Positions 32,614 through 43,401 of a stretch of DNA of 64,000 bases are shown piece by piece. Source of the DNA: Amaurobius ferox. Taxonomy: Eukaryota; Arthropoda; Arachnida; Araneae; Amaurobiidae. The position numbers and the translations under genes are program-made. How positions within the stretch are numbered: position 1 is the first letter of the stretch; every line of letters begins with the position of its first letter. The stretch lies in assembly GCA_951213105.1 (NCBI GenBank), contig OX578145.1:12964707-13028706 (forward strand). Direction: 5' to 3'. The notes below the pieces were generated by a model. That model saw only the letters and a list, made by a program, of their open reading frames with translations. It had not been told where the DNA came from and searched no databases.

Positions 32614-35045
32614 AATACGGACATAAGAATTTAACCAACTTTTAAAAGTCGATCTTGAACTTCCCAAGTTTAGCTGAAAGTAATTTGTTTTACAAAATAT
32701 TCTTTACCTAAATCTTTACACTTTTATTTTTAAAGTACATTTTAAAACCAAGAGTTGAGTTACTCAAAAAATGGAGGTTTTCGTTAATTATGAGAGTTTG
32801 AGACAGAATAAAAAAACGTTGTATACACTTCGATTTTTTTTAAATGCTTTTATGAGATAAGGACTGCATTTCAGAATTTTAAACGTGTGTTTATTACCAT
32901 ATCTCGAAATTTTATACAAAGGATGTAAGTAAAGTTAATTACATTGACAATTTACTGTATAGAAAAAAAAGGACGAGATTAAAGGGATTAAAACATGAAA
33001 CAATAAATATCCCAATGGGTTACAGCATACGTTAAATTTTTTACTACAACTTGCATTCAATAGATAAAAATTTGAGGAAAAATCATAAATCATAGTTTGG
33101 TAGTTTGAGACTGTTCTATTTATAAATGCTATTAAACGCAGTTTAATTTTTGTTCTTGTATTCAATAAATAAGAGTTTGAGGAAACATCACAAATCAGTT
33201 TGATAGTTTGAGACTGTTCTATTTTCAAATGTTATCAAACGTAGTTTAATTTCTGTCATATTTATGATTATATCTTTTTTTTAAACTAGCAAATACTTTG
33301 CAGCTCTAGATTAAAAAGCGAAACTGTTGAAACTGTTGATTAAAAAGAGAACTGTTGAAACTGTGGAATGTAGAATTTTTCAAATTAGAACTTTGCAAAA
33401 TATATGTTTAAAACACATAATTTTAATTTGAAGTCGAACAAGGCTAGAAGAAAGGGAATAAATCAGAATATATAAATAGCCATCTCCGGCTGAAAGGAAC
33501 AACTCGAGTTGGCGCCTGTATGTCTCTGACTATTCGTTTTCGGAGACATATTTGTATTACCATTTGGTGCCGAACTGCCTCGAAATATGAGAATAGCGGG
33601 GAAGCTTCTGGCTTCTATAGTCACTACAAACATGTCACTTAAATTTTAAAATAATCAATTTTAATGCAAACTTTATACGTGCTTCTGTAATCCAATGGCT
33701 TGAGACGTCATGATGCCAAGTCGAAGATTGTTGGCTCGAGTTCAGCCTGAAATGATTGACTTATTTTGGACAATCATTTCCTGGCTCTCCCGACTTCTAT
33801 TCTTATGGTTTATTAGCTGTTGAATTTTCATAAAAAAATTCCCAATTATTGCAGACTATTATTTATTACAGTCTTATTAGAATAAGGCTATTTTATAGAG
33901 TTTTGAAATATTGTTTTGATGAGTACAATATAACATATATTGGGAAAAATGAAGAAAAATAATTGTATCCCAATTGTTATACAATATAGCATATGGTTGT
34001 TCGGAGGATAAATTGGTTCTGGATCGTCAAACCAGCAACTGTAACTCAAAATATCGAAATGGGCATAAATGGATAAAATAGATGGGATACCCAAAACGAC
34101 CCCCATTGTAACTGGTGGGATTTTAAATCCAGGCCCCGGATACGAGCTCTGAGATTGATCTAGAAAAAGGGAATGATGAGCTAGAAAAGGGAAATGATGG
34201 GCTAGAAAAGGGGGAAGGTCGGTCCAGAAAAAGAGGGAATGATGGGCTAGAAAAGGAGGAATGATGGGCTAGAAAAGGGGGAAAATCGGCTCAGAAAAAG
34301 GGGAAAATCGGTCCAGAAAAAGGGGGGAATGATGGGCTAAGAAAGGGGGAAGATCGGCCTTTTCAACTTCGGCTCGTCGTATATATTATCGAACAGAAAA
34401 AAAATTAAATGCAATGCACTCTGCTTACCGGGACCCCCAGAGATCCCGGCAGCCGTATCTACCGGGCCTATCTGAATCCAATCGTTTTGTGTATATATAT
34501 CCCTCTTTATCTACCATTTGTATATTTAAGTTTTTATTTTGTTTCTTATATTGTTACACATTTAGATTATATGTTAATATTATTCTGACGAACTTTAAAT
34601 AGTTCTTTTATGCCATAAATTATATATGTTTACTCATTATTATTATTTTTGTATAATTTTGTTAATGTAATGTATATTGTGAAATGCATCATTGTGTATT
34701 GTATACGTTTTATGTATTGTATATGTGAATATAAAATTTCTTGATGTCTAAATAAATCCACGCTCTTGACCAGTAATTAGTGAACCTCATATTGAGGTCT
34801 GATGTTCATAAGTTGTGCTAATTGTGTGTGAATTGACATTTATACTCATATCGACTTCTAGGTTTGTTGATCTGTTTAGCACTGAAGAAGAGATTCCACT
34901 TTTTCTGCTTACGTTTTCTTCTTACTTTGTGCGTAATTACGTTGTTTAATTTTCTTATCATTTGCACAAAGGGATTTTAGTTATTGATAACGTATTTAAG
35001 TAACATTAAATAGTAAAATTAAAGACACAAAGTTTACACCTTTTT
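32614..35045. other. No gene seen; one tRNA-like relic and one minisatellite
   Basis: Two similar segments near 33,055-33,125 and 33,150-33,240 (TTTGATAGTTTGAGACTGTTCT type) form a short duplication. A tRNA-like stretch (CCAATGGCTTGAGACG ... GGCTCGAGTTCAGCC) lies at about 33,692-33,750. Confidence 0.4.
34154..34362 (+). repeat. Purine-rich minisatellite
   Basis: Repeated words GGGCTAGAAAAGGGGGAA, GATGGGCTAGAAAAGG and ATCGGTCCAGAAAAAGG, about 20-22 bp each, strongly strand-asymmetric (A+G). Confidence 0.8.
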
Positions 35046-35785
35046 ACTTTCCCTGCAATACATGGTAATGTATAGGGAAAGTATTGGAATCATGCCGAAA
35101 ATCACAACTCGAGTTTTCGACGGATCTACACGTTTCGAGACCTCTAGAATACGAAAAAACTATTTTTAGCGTGACGTCTGTGTGTGTGTCTGTCTGTGCA
35201 GATTTTGTATCCACTCTAACTAAAAAACTAATTGACCGAATTTCATAAAATTTGGTAGGTAAGTCACTTTTGGGCGAATCTGGTGCTGATTAGTTTTGGG
35301 TATGATTCGGGATAAAAGAACCCGCATTTTTTCGAAATGGCCCGCAAAAGCTCGTATCCACTCTAGCTGAAAAACTAAAGGACCGAATTTCACAAAATTC
35401 GGTAAATAAGTCGCTTGTAGGTCACCCTGGTGCTGATTAGATTTTGGTACGATTCGGAAAAAAATAACCTGTCTTTTTTCGCAATATGGCCCGCAAAACT
35501 CGCCAAAATCTAAAATAAAAAACTACGTATGCCAAATATATCCATTAAATTTTAGTTTTATATGTAATTTTTAACGAAAAAAAGAATAAGACCAACCCCA
35601 TTACACTAGGTCTAGTCGTTCTCGAGATATTTTAGTTTTTCGTATGTTCTCTACGCCATCTTTGAAAATAAGTCCAGTTACCGAATGAGAACGAAAATTG
35701 AATTATAAGTGAATTAAATTTAATTAAAATAAATAGAACGTGTATATAAGTCTGCAGGGAAAGTCATGTGCTGCCCACATCAGGT
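35046..35785 (+). repeat. Family B element B3, full length
   Basis: About 740 bp. Head hairpin ACTTTCCCT (35,046-35,054) / AGGGAAAGT (35,074-35,082), a head homologous to that of family A (GAGTTTTCGACGG, ACACGTTTC), GTGTGTCTGTCTG tract, interior with CCGAATTTCATAAAATTTGG-like lines, and end GCAGGGAAAGTCATGTGCTG. No coding potential. Confidence 0.8.
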
Positions 35786-35840
35786 TTTTACTTTTATTAG
35801 AAAAATGATTTTAGACATTGATTTTTTTTCTTTTATAATT

Positions 35841-36028
35841 ACTTTCCTTATATTCATAATGTATAAGGAAAGTATTGTGACGGGGCCGAAAATTCGAATT
35901 CGAGTTTTCGACGGGAGAACACGTTTCAAGCATCCCTGATCACGAATCAAAAATTTTTGAGGTGATGTCTGTGTGTGTGTGTGTGTGTATGAAAGTATGT
36001 GTGTGTGTGTGTATGTGTGTGTGTGAAA

Positions 36029-36063
<35 letters not shown>

Positions 36064-36900
36064 TGAAAGTATGTGTGTGCGTGTGTGTGTGTGTCTGAAA
36101 GTATGTGTGTGTGTGTGTGTGTGAAAGTATGTGTGTGTGTGTGTGTGAAAGTATGTGTGTGTGTGTGTGTGTGTGTGTGAAAGTATGTGTGTGTGTGTGT
36201 GTGTGTGTGTCAGTGAGTCTGTGGAGACGATATCTCACGAACGAATGGAGCGATTCGAATGAAATTTGGTACAAAAATCACAATCCATGAATACTGGAAG
36301 CTTACTGTTTTTAAACGTAATCGAATGTTCAGAACCTCCCTAAATTTTCGAGTAAAATTTTGAAAAAATCATCAAAAAATCAGAACCTTTAATAAAGTTG
36401 CGCAAATAGACATTTCTTATGTCATTTTCCCTTAGAAAACGACTGACATGACGCTAGCATGAACCGTTCTTGAGATATTGAATATTCACTTTTCATATGT
36501 AATATCATGCGATAAATTTGGTGACATCATTCTCGTGGATCTAGCTCATTCCATTCATGAGAAAAGATACTTTGAGTAATACTTTTGTATTTGAACGCCA
36601 ATAGTCATTTATCTGCTGTAAGAATAATTTATTTCTCCGTCCATAACGCTTGGCGAGATTTGGCGACGAATTTGGTGGAATGTCGCCAACTTGGCGACTT
36701 TTTAAATGTTGCCAAATTAACGAAAATCTCGCCAAATGGATAAAAATGACACTAAATCAGTGAAAATGACGACTAATCGTCGAAAATTCAATATCTTGGA
36801 AAGAATATAAGTATCTACTGTAAGGAAAACCTATTTTTTACTGTAAAAGTAGTAAATTCATTGCATTATATAAGGAAAGTCATGTGCTGCCCACATCAGA
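35841..36900 (-). repeat. Family A element A3, full length
   Basis: Terminal hairpin with perfect 12-bp arms ACTTTCCTTATA (35,841-35,852) and TATAAGGAAAGT (35,862-35,873), then the conserved head, a 240-bp (GT)n tract broken by GAAAGTATGT words (35,969-36,210), the interior, and the far end GGAAAGTCATGTGCTGCCC ending at 36,900. Confidence 0.85.
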
Positions 36901-37716
36901 TTTTTTCTTTATTATAATTGTATAGATAAAAAAAAATTAAAAATTAACTTTCATTTAGTTTGTTCCGGGGAGTTTTTATACTCCAGAAATTTAAATATTT
37001 TAATGAACTGCATAATGTTTGGGTAATATTCTTTATTTTAAGGTCATTATAATTAAACTAGAAACGTCGGAAGAATATTTTACGAATTTTAAATTTCTAA
37101 ATATGACATTCAAAAAATTCGTTAACTCTGTGTTAAGGAATTTTCTTTCAGCATCGATATTTAATCGACTATTAATTAGTTCTTTCATAAAGAAAATTAT
37201 TTGGTAATTTTAAATACTTGTATTTTAATTATCAAAGTGACGCTAAAATTAAAGCTGTTATTTGAATTCCATATTTTCTTAACGAGCTACTTGAGAACTT
37301 TAGGTACTTAATGAGTGTTTAATGCCTTCCTAAAATAGAAATAGATCATTAGGACAGGAACTTTGATAAAAATTTCTATCTGAAGGAGGGCGGCGCTTTC
37401 TTTTAGATTCTTCAATGTAATTATTTCAGAAAATAAGTACAATAATTTTTCGTTGTTGTTTCCTTTCTTAATTGACAGAAGACTTTTATCCGTTAGCAGC
37501 CCGTTCGGTTCTCGATCATTCTGGGAATGAATTTCTTGTGTTATTAATTTCGCTATATAAATAGTATAATGTACAGGGAAAATATTGTAACATGGTCGAA
37601 AATTCGAATTCGAGTTTTCTACGGAAGACCACGTTTTAAGCATCCTTGAACTTTAATCGATCGTTTTTGAGGTAATGTCTGTATGTATGTGTGTATAAGT
37701 GTGTATATATCTCTCA

Positions 37717-37749
<33 letters not shown>

Positions 37750-37778
37750 CATATATATATACATATATTATATAATAT

Positions 37779-38832
37779 ACAGGGTGTGCAGTGTTATCGG
37801 TGCCCAATGGCTATTTCCTCAACCGTTAGTCACAGAGATATATACTTCCAATTGCAAACATGTTTTAAATTTTAAAATCAATTATCTTAGAAACAGTTTA
37901 AATCAATAGATCCATTTATGGAAGAAATACGAAATATAAATTTTTATACGGTACCCCGGTTCTACCAGTTACATTTAGGAAAATCATCCTCATACAATTT
38001 CATGCAAAATAAAAAAAAATCTTCCTTTTACGGCCAAAATTGACCGACTTATAGCTGCTTAAGGTTAGAGCACTTTTTGTGCTGAGAAATGGGGGTTATA
38101 CACAAAATAATTATATACAGAAATTTGTTATTTTTTAGGTGTTATATACCTTTATTATTTTAGATTAATGTGCGTAATTTTTTATTTTCGTCTGCAGGTA
38201 CGCTACAACTGGTCTCATTACTGGTCTATTACTGTATAAAAATTTAAATTTCATAATTTTTACAGAAATGCACTTATTGACTTAAACTACTTGACTTAAA
38301 CAATAATGTGTTACCTCATTTACAATAAAGATCTTAGAAAGACCCCTAGAAGATCTTACTCAAGCCCTGACTATAATACTCTTCTAAACGAATTACTATT
38401 CGATAAAAAGCTTTGCTTCATTCTCGACATTATATCAGCAAATGCAATTGAAACATAATACTTTGAATACGAAATTTCAATATTTATAGGGTTCCTTAAA
38501 GGTTGCCTGAAACGGGACATTTTTATGCGTGGAAAAGCGTCTTAAGTCATAAAGTTTAATGCTTCCTAACTCGGTGAATTTTGGTCGTAAAAGGATGATT
38601 TTCTTTTATTTTTCATGAATTTATATGAGTATGATTTTCTTATATATAACTGGTAGGACCGGGGGACCGTCTAAAAATTTATATTTCGTATTTCTTTCAA
38701 AAATGCATTTAATGATTTAAACTGTTTCTAAGATAATAGATTTTAAAATTTAAAACATTTTTGTAATTGGAAGTATATCTCTGTGACTAACGGTTGAGGA
38801 AATAGCCATTGTGCACCGATAGCACTGGACAC
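37779..38832. mobile_element. Foldback DNA element with about 290-bp inverted arms
   Basis: The left end CAGGGTGTGCAGTGTTATCG and the reverse complement of the right end (AAGGTGTCCAGTGCTATCG) align, and similarity continues inward through CTCAACCGTTAGTCACAGAG and ATCCTTTTACGACC-type sequence for roughly 290 bp on each side. The spacer, about 475 bp, has no coding. It sits between TA-rich microsatellites inside a family A element. TA target preference, as in Tc1/mariner-type non-autonomous elements, is an inference. Confidence 0.75.
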
Positions 38833-38850
38833 CTTCCCCCCCTCTCTCTA

Positions 38851-38854
<4 letters not shown>

Positions 38855-38887
<33 letters not shown>

Positions 38888-38898
38888 CTTATATAATA

Positions 38899-38946
<48 letters not shown>

Positions 38947-38948
38947 TG

Positions 38949-38984
<36 letters not shown>

Positions 38985-38985
38985 A
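38855..38985. repeat. (CT)n(TA)n(GT)n compound microsatellite
   Basis: Follows the foldback element and belongs to the interrupted family A copy. Confidence 0.9.
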
Positions 38986-39725
38986 AGCGTTTAGAGCGAA
39001 ATTTGGAAAAAAATTTCAATCTCTGAACTCTGAATAGTTTATTGATTTTGAACGCAATCAAATTTTCGGGCCCCCCCCCCCCACATTTTCGAATAAAATC
39101 TTGAAAAATTTATCAAATACTCAGGCTTTTATAATTTTTCATTAGAAAAAGTAATAACTATTGCGAAATATGTTTATTTTTCATATGTAATATTATGCGA
39201 TAAATGCGTTAACAATTATTCTCATGCTACTAGTTCGTTCTAATCACGAGAAAAGATACTTTACTTTTACAGATTTTTTAAATGAAACTTTGAAACAGGG
39301 TTACCCCAAGGGTTTTTTGATCAAAATTATATCGGAATTCAATGGTTTAACTGTAACTGCAAGTATAAGAAGATATTTGAACAGTTGAAACAGGGATATA
39401 AAGGATATGGGAAGACAGAAGTGGTACATTGTTATGGAGAATTTGTTTAAGCTAAAGGTTAGAGATCAAGCCTTATATGGATTTAAAAAGTTCAATACAA
39501 GGTAACACGTACTGGCGATAAGGGCTTTATAGTTTATGAATTCATGTGAGAAATGGTATTGATTACTAGGAAAAGAGAAGTAGAATACACATTGAAGTAT
39601 GGTGTTAGATTAATAGATAGTCCATTGAGTGAAAAGGTATTAGGTTTTTCATGTGCATCTTTCAATGGATTTTGTTGTTTTCAATTGGGGATTGTTGTTG
39701 GTAATAAGGTCATTCATAGTAAAAG

Positions 39726-39804
39726 TATCGGCTTCCGGGAGTGTTGTCATGGCATAAAGCATGCTCAACCGGAGAGTGGAGGTCACAACTTCCCCCGACC
39801 AATT

Positions 39805-39845
<41 letters not shown>

Positions 39846-40210
39846 TATACTACAAAAACATAATACAATAATTTAAGATAGATTATTAAATAATAACAAG
39901 CAATTTAATTTTAAAAACAAGCAAATTTATTATTTTATAAAAACAAACAGTATTAATTTAAAATTTAAACCAAATCCCTAAAACTTAAATAACACGAAGT
40001 TACAAATGAAGTAATGCGCCACGCTGCTTCGCAACTTTGAACAGTGTATAAAATCCAAAAGGTAACTTCCAAATCTGAAAATCAAATATGAAACAAAAAG
40101 AAAAGAACAAGAAAGGGAATAGTACCGAAAGCTGGCCGAGGGGGGGAGGTTGTGACCCCCTCATCCCAGTTCAGCATGCTTTATGCCGGTGCCATTCCGT
40201 ATCTAGACCA
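39726..40210. repeat. Inverted-repeat element, family H
   Basis: GGGAGTGTTGTCATGGCATA, AAGCATGCTCAACC and GAGGTCACAACTTCCCCC at 39,735-39,800 face the inverse AGGTTGTGACCCCC...AGCATGCTTTATGCC at 40,150-40,190. A TA tract (39,808-39,850) follows the left arm. Confidence 0.6.
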
Positions 40211-40527
40211 TTATGCCTAAGAAAATCTTTATAGGAGGCGAAAAGGCCTTAATCGTTGAAACTAAACATAAGAACTCATATAAACAGGACCCCAAATTAC
40301 CTACTAAAAATGTATGCTGTATTCGACACAAATCCTTTATATATAGTACCATGTCATCAACTTAAATATGTTCGTGATCGAGAATAACCAGCGGTTGCAG
40401 TTATACCGTAAAAAGATGACTCAATTACGTTCAAAAAGCCAACCGAATAACCCTTTTTCCGTGCCTCGTTCAAATACCTTTTATCCTGTTCAATTCTATC
40501 GCAACCTCGAGAGTTTAACCTTTTGTT

Positions 40528-41795
40528 TCATAATAGTTGATTTACAATTATATTAAGGAAGACAGCCTTACCTAAACAAGTTTCCCAAGAAGTGATAAAG
40601 TTTACATCAAAATCGAAAGCCGCACGCTTATCATAGATACGATAGGTAGTTTTATCTTCGTTTGACTTAATACATACGTCTAAGAAATTCAGGCCCCCGT
40701 CTTTATTCATAGGTGTTTCAACCAATTTAAGTGAACTCGGATAAAAACCAAAATCCAATACGTAGTTATGATCTTTTGTGCCAACGATAATGTCATCAAC
40801 AAATCTTAAGTACAACATCTTATTCAACAAATGAGTTCCATTCTCATGTCAGTCCAAATATAAATCTGCCAATGCCGATGAGCAATTACCGCCCATTGGT
40901 ATTCCTCTAATTTGTTTATAAAATTATCTTCCGTTGTACAGCACTGTTTCGTTTAGAACCAGTCTAACAAGTGCCCTATATTTGTTTATTTCAATAAATT
41001 TCTGCAAACTGTACTTTTGATAAAGATCCATTGTGATCTGATAAAGGTCTGTTATCGTAATGTTATTGAATAAATCGCAGAAGTCGTAACTTCTGTAATG
41101 TAACTTTGCTGGTATTTTTTCTAAGATATTCACCGTTTCCATACTATTATGTATAAAGTGCGCTCCTTTTTTCTTTATGATTGAAATAACATATTTTAAA
41201 ATATTTAATAATCTTTTATTAGCCTTTGTCAAGTATGTTTTATTTCGATGATAATGGGTCTGAATTTAACGGGCACTTTATGTAGTTCGAGAATTAAAAC
41301 CAGGTAAGGAAACTTTATAGCATCAACATTTTGACCCATTTTTTTGTATAGAGCAACAATTCTACAAATAATCTCTACTCTTGACTGATTCAAACGTTTA
41401 TACATAGTGTCATCGAGATAACATTCGCATAGTTTGTCCGTATATAGTTTCCTGCATGTAAAAGTATACTTAGATACCACCTTATCGACATATGATATTA
41501 CGAAGTCCTCATGTATTACTTCCAATTCCTTTTTTACATTTCCAATTCCAGTTATCGATCGGTTGTCTTTTCTATGCCAAATTTTAGCACACTCTAAGAT
41601 GTTATGTTTCCACTCATTAAATACCTCTGTTGGCACACTATATTTTACTGCTACTCTATATATAAATTTGTCGATATCAGACTCAATTGACAGCATTTCT
41701 TTAGTATGTCTCTGATCTTGATATTTAGCTCCTAAATCCGTAATCTTTTTCAAACGTTTCGATCTTATCAAATTCAAGTCACCCGTGACGATATG
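40528..41795 (-). pseudogene. Reverse transcriptase relic, Penelope-like type, only lightly damaged
   Basis: Minus strand, about 420 codons. Blocks in order: HEDFVISYVDKVVSKYTF; KVPVKFRPII; SYDFCDLFNN-type (here YDFCDLFNNITITDL); GIPMGGNCSSALADLYLD; LRFVDDIIV (catalytic DD intact, about 40,790-40,810); LNFLDVCI; YRIYDKRAAFDFDV. Damage: one frameshift near 41,232, a TAA near 40,922 and a TGA near 40,855. The N-terminus is lost where a TA microsatellite begins. RT identity is secure; assignment to Penelope-like elements rests on the short GIPMG...FVDD..FLD layout and is tentative. No GIY-YIG domain seen downstream. Confidence 0.7.
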
Positions 41796-41798
41796 TCC

Positions 41799-41803
<5 letters not shown>

Positions 41804-41840
<37 letters not shown>

Positions 41841-41882
41841 GCACACACACATATATATACACGCACACACACATATATATAC
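41804..41882. repeat. (TA)n with CACGCACACAC inserts
   Basis: Lies between the reverse transcriptase relic and the Tc1-like element. Confidence 0.9.
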
Positions 41883-43315
41883 ACTCTTTTGCCAAAAAAA
41901 AAACGAAGCTCCCCTAAAAATAATCCAATCATCTCGAAATTTCGCATGCAAATTCCTTTATACCAAGTATATAAATGATTAAATTTTCAAGGCCAATGAG
42001 AGCTAACTTCGATCATAGCGCGCGTTTCTACTGTTCAACTAGCATCCTATAAAACAGCTTAAAAATGTGGACGGTTTATCTTTGCTAGTTATCGGTGCGG
42101 CAGTTCCGTGGAGACGCAACCAATAGACCGTTACGACGTTTCCGAAGACCTTATAAGCAATCAGACGAGTTCGAACGTGGTCATATGGTCGGGATGCGTG
42201 AAGCTGGCTGGTCATACCGAGCAATAGGCCGCCACCTGCACCAAACGGACACTGCTGTGAAAAGGTGCTGGCAGCAATTGTTGCTGCAAGGAACTCATCG
42301 ACGGAATGAAGGCTCTGGAAGATCAATGTGCACGAATGCGAGGCAAGATCGGATGATTGTGCGACAGACCCGAACTGGCCCAACGGCATCATTGTCCTCC
42401 ATCCAACGTGCTACAGCCTCTTCCATAACACCCGTGGTACCTTCCACCATCTCACGGCGCTTGGCTGAGGTGGGGTTACGCTCACGGCGGCTTTTAAGAC
42501 GTCTGTCCATAACTCCACAATATCGACAGAGTCGTTTGGAGTGGTGTTGTTGCCGAGCATCATGGCTGCCAGCAGACTGGCATCGCATAGTGTTCAGCGA
42601 TGAATCACGCTTCAGTCTTTCAGCAGATGACCATCGGCTACGAGTGTGAAGGCGCCAGGGCCAGCGGTCCCAATCAGCCTTTGGTTTTTCACAGGCACAC
42701 AGCCATTACCCCTGGTGTGATGGTGTGGGGTGTTGTCTCTTACGACAGAAGGTCGCTCCTAGTCATCCGGCGTACAACTTTAACAGCTCAACGATATGTT
42801 GATGAAATCCTGCGGCCGTTTGCGTTATCCTTCATGGCAAGTCATTCTGGGGCCATTTCCCAACAAGATTATGTCACGCCATATACTGCTCGCATAGCTG
42901 TGTGTTGTCTCCCTGCTGTTGATACTATTCCTTGGCCAGCAAGGTTACTAGACTTTTCGCCAATCGAGCATGTATGGGGCATCCTATGTCGCCAGATTCG
43001 GGCACCCCAAAATGCAGCAGATCTGGAGGAACAATTGAGGAATGCTTGGTAGAATGTATCGCAGGATGACATTAGAAAACTTTATCACTGTTTACCAAGA
43101 CGTATACAAGCATGCATTGGCGCCAAGGGGGGGGGGGGGTTCACCAATAACTGATTTGAAAATTCAATGTGCAATTGTTAACCACTGATGGGTCCTGCGG
43201 CCTTGATTATGTAATCATGTCATTACCTGTGTATGAGCTGTACGCATATTTAATGTCAATAAAAACAGTCACTTTCTTCATGGTGCTTTGTTTTTTTTGC
43301 AAAATAGGGCATAAT
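41880..43315 (+). mobile_element. Tc1-like transposon, recently inactivated
   Basis: Ends resemble each other inversely (CTCTTTTGCCAAAAAAAA...GAAGC at 41,884 and the inverse of GCTTTGTTTTTTTTGCAAAAT at 43,285). It is bordered by long TA microsatellites on both sides, consistent with TA target choice. Contains one damaged transposase gene. Confidence 0.65.
42095..43151 (+). pseudogene. Tc1-like transposase with one frameshift and one late stop
   Basis: N-terminal helix-turn-helix region (EFERGHMVGMREAGWSYRAI), RRLAEVGLRSRR linker, FSDESRFSL with the first catalytic Asp intact. Frame shifts near 42,645. Second block HTAITPGVMVWG, then QQDYVTPYTA (Asp kept, usual Asn-Ala-Arg-Pro-His altered), DFSPIEHVWG with the Glu intact. 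TAG at about 43,050 interrupts, but the frame continues RKLYHCLPRRIQACIGAKGG to a stop near 43,151, beside a 13-bp G run. Start shown at a GTG where similarity begins; the true start is uncertain. Confidence 0.88.
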
Positions 43316-43337
43316 TTTGCAAAATAGTGCATTTTGC

Positions 43338-43339
<2 letters not shown>

Positions 43340-43397
<58 letters not shown>
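43340..43397. repeat. (TA)n microsatellite between two transposons
   Basis: About 29 TA units separating the Tc1-like and Tc3-like elements. Confidence 0.95.

Positions 43398-43401
<4 letters not shown>

Larger units (their letters stand above)
37560..39295 (-). repeat. Family A element A4, split by a foldback element
   Basis: Degraded head at 37,560-37,690, then GT/TC/TA microsatellite, a foldback element at 37,779-38,832, more TA/GT microsatellite, and family A interior resuming at about 38,985-39,295 (AAATTTGG...CATATGTAATATTATGCG). Confidence 0.65.

Noticed and set aside
35780..36290. 164-codon ORF rich in His-Thr
   Set aside because: Translation of a (GT)n tract in a family A element.
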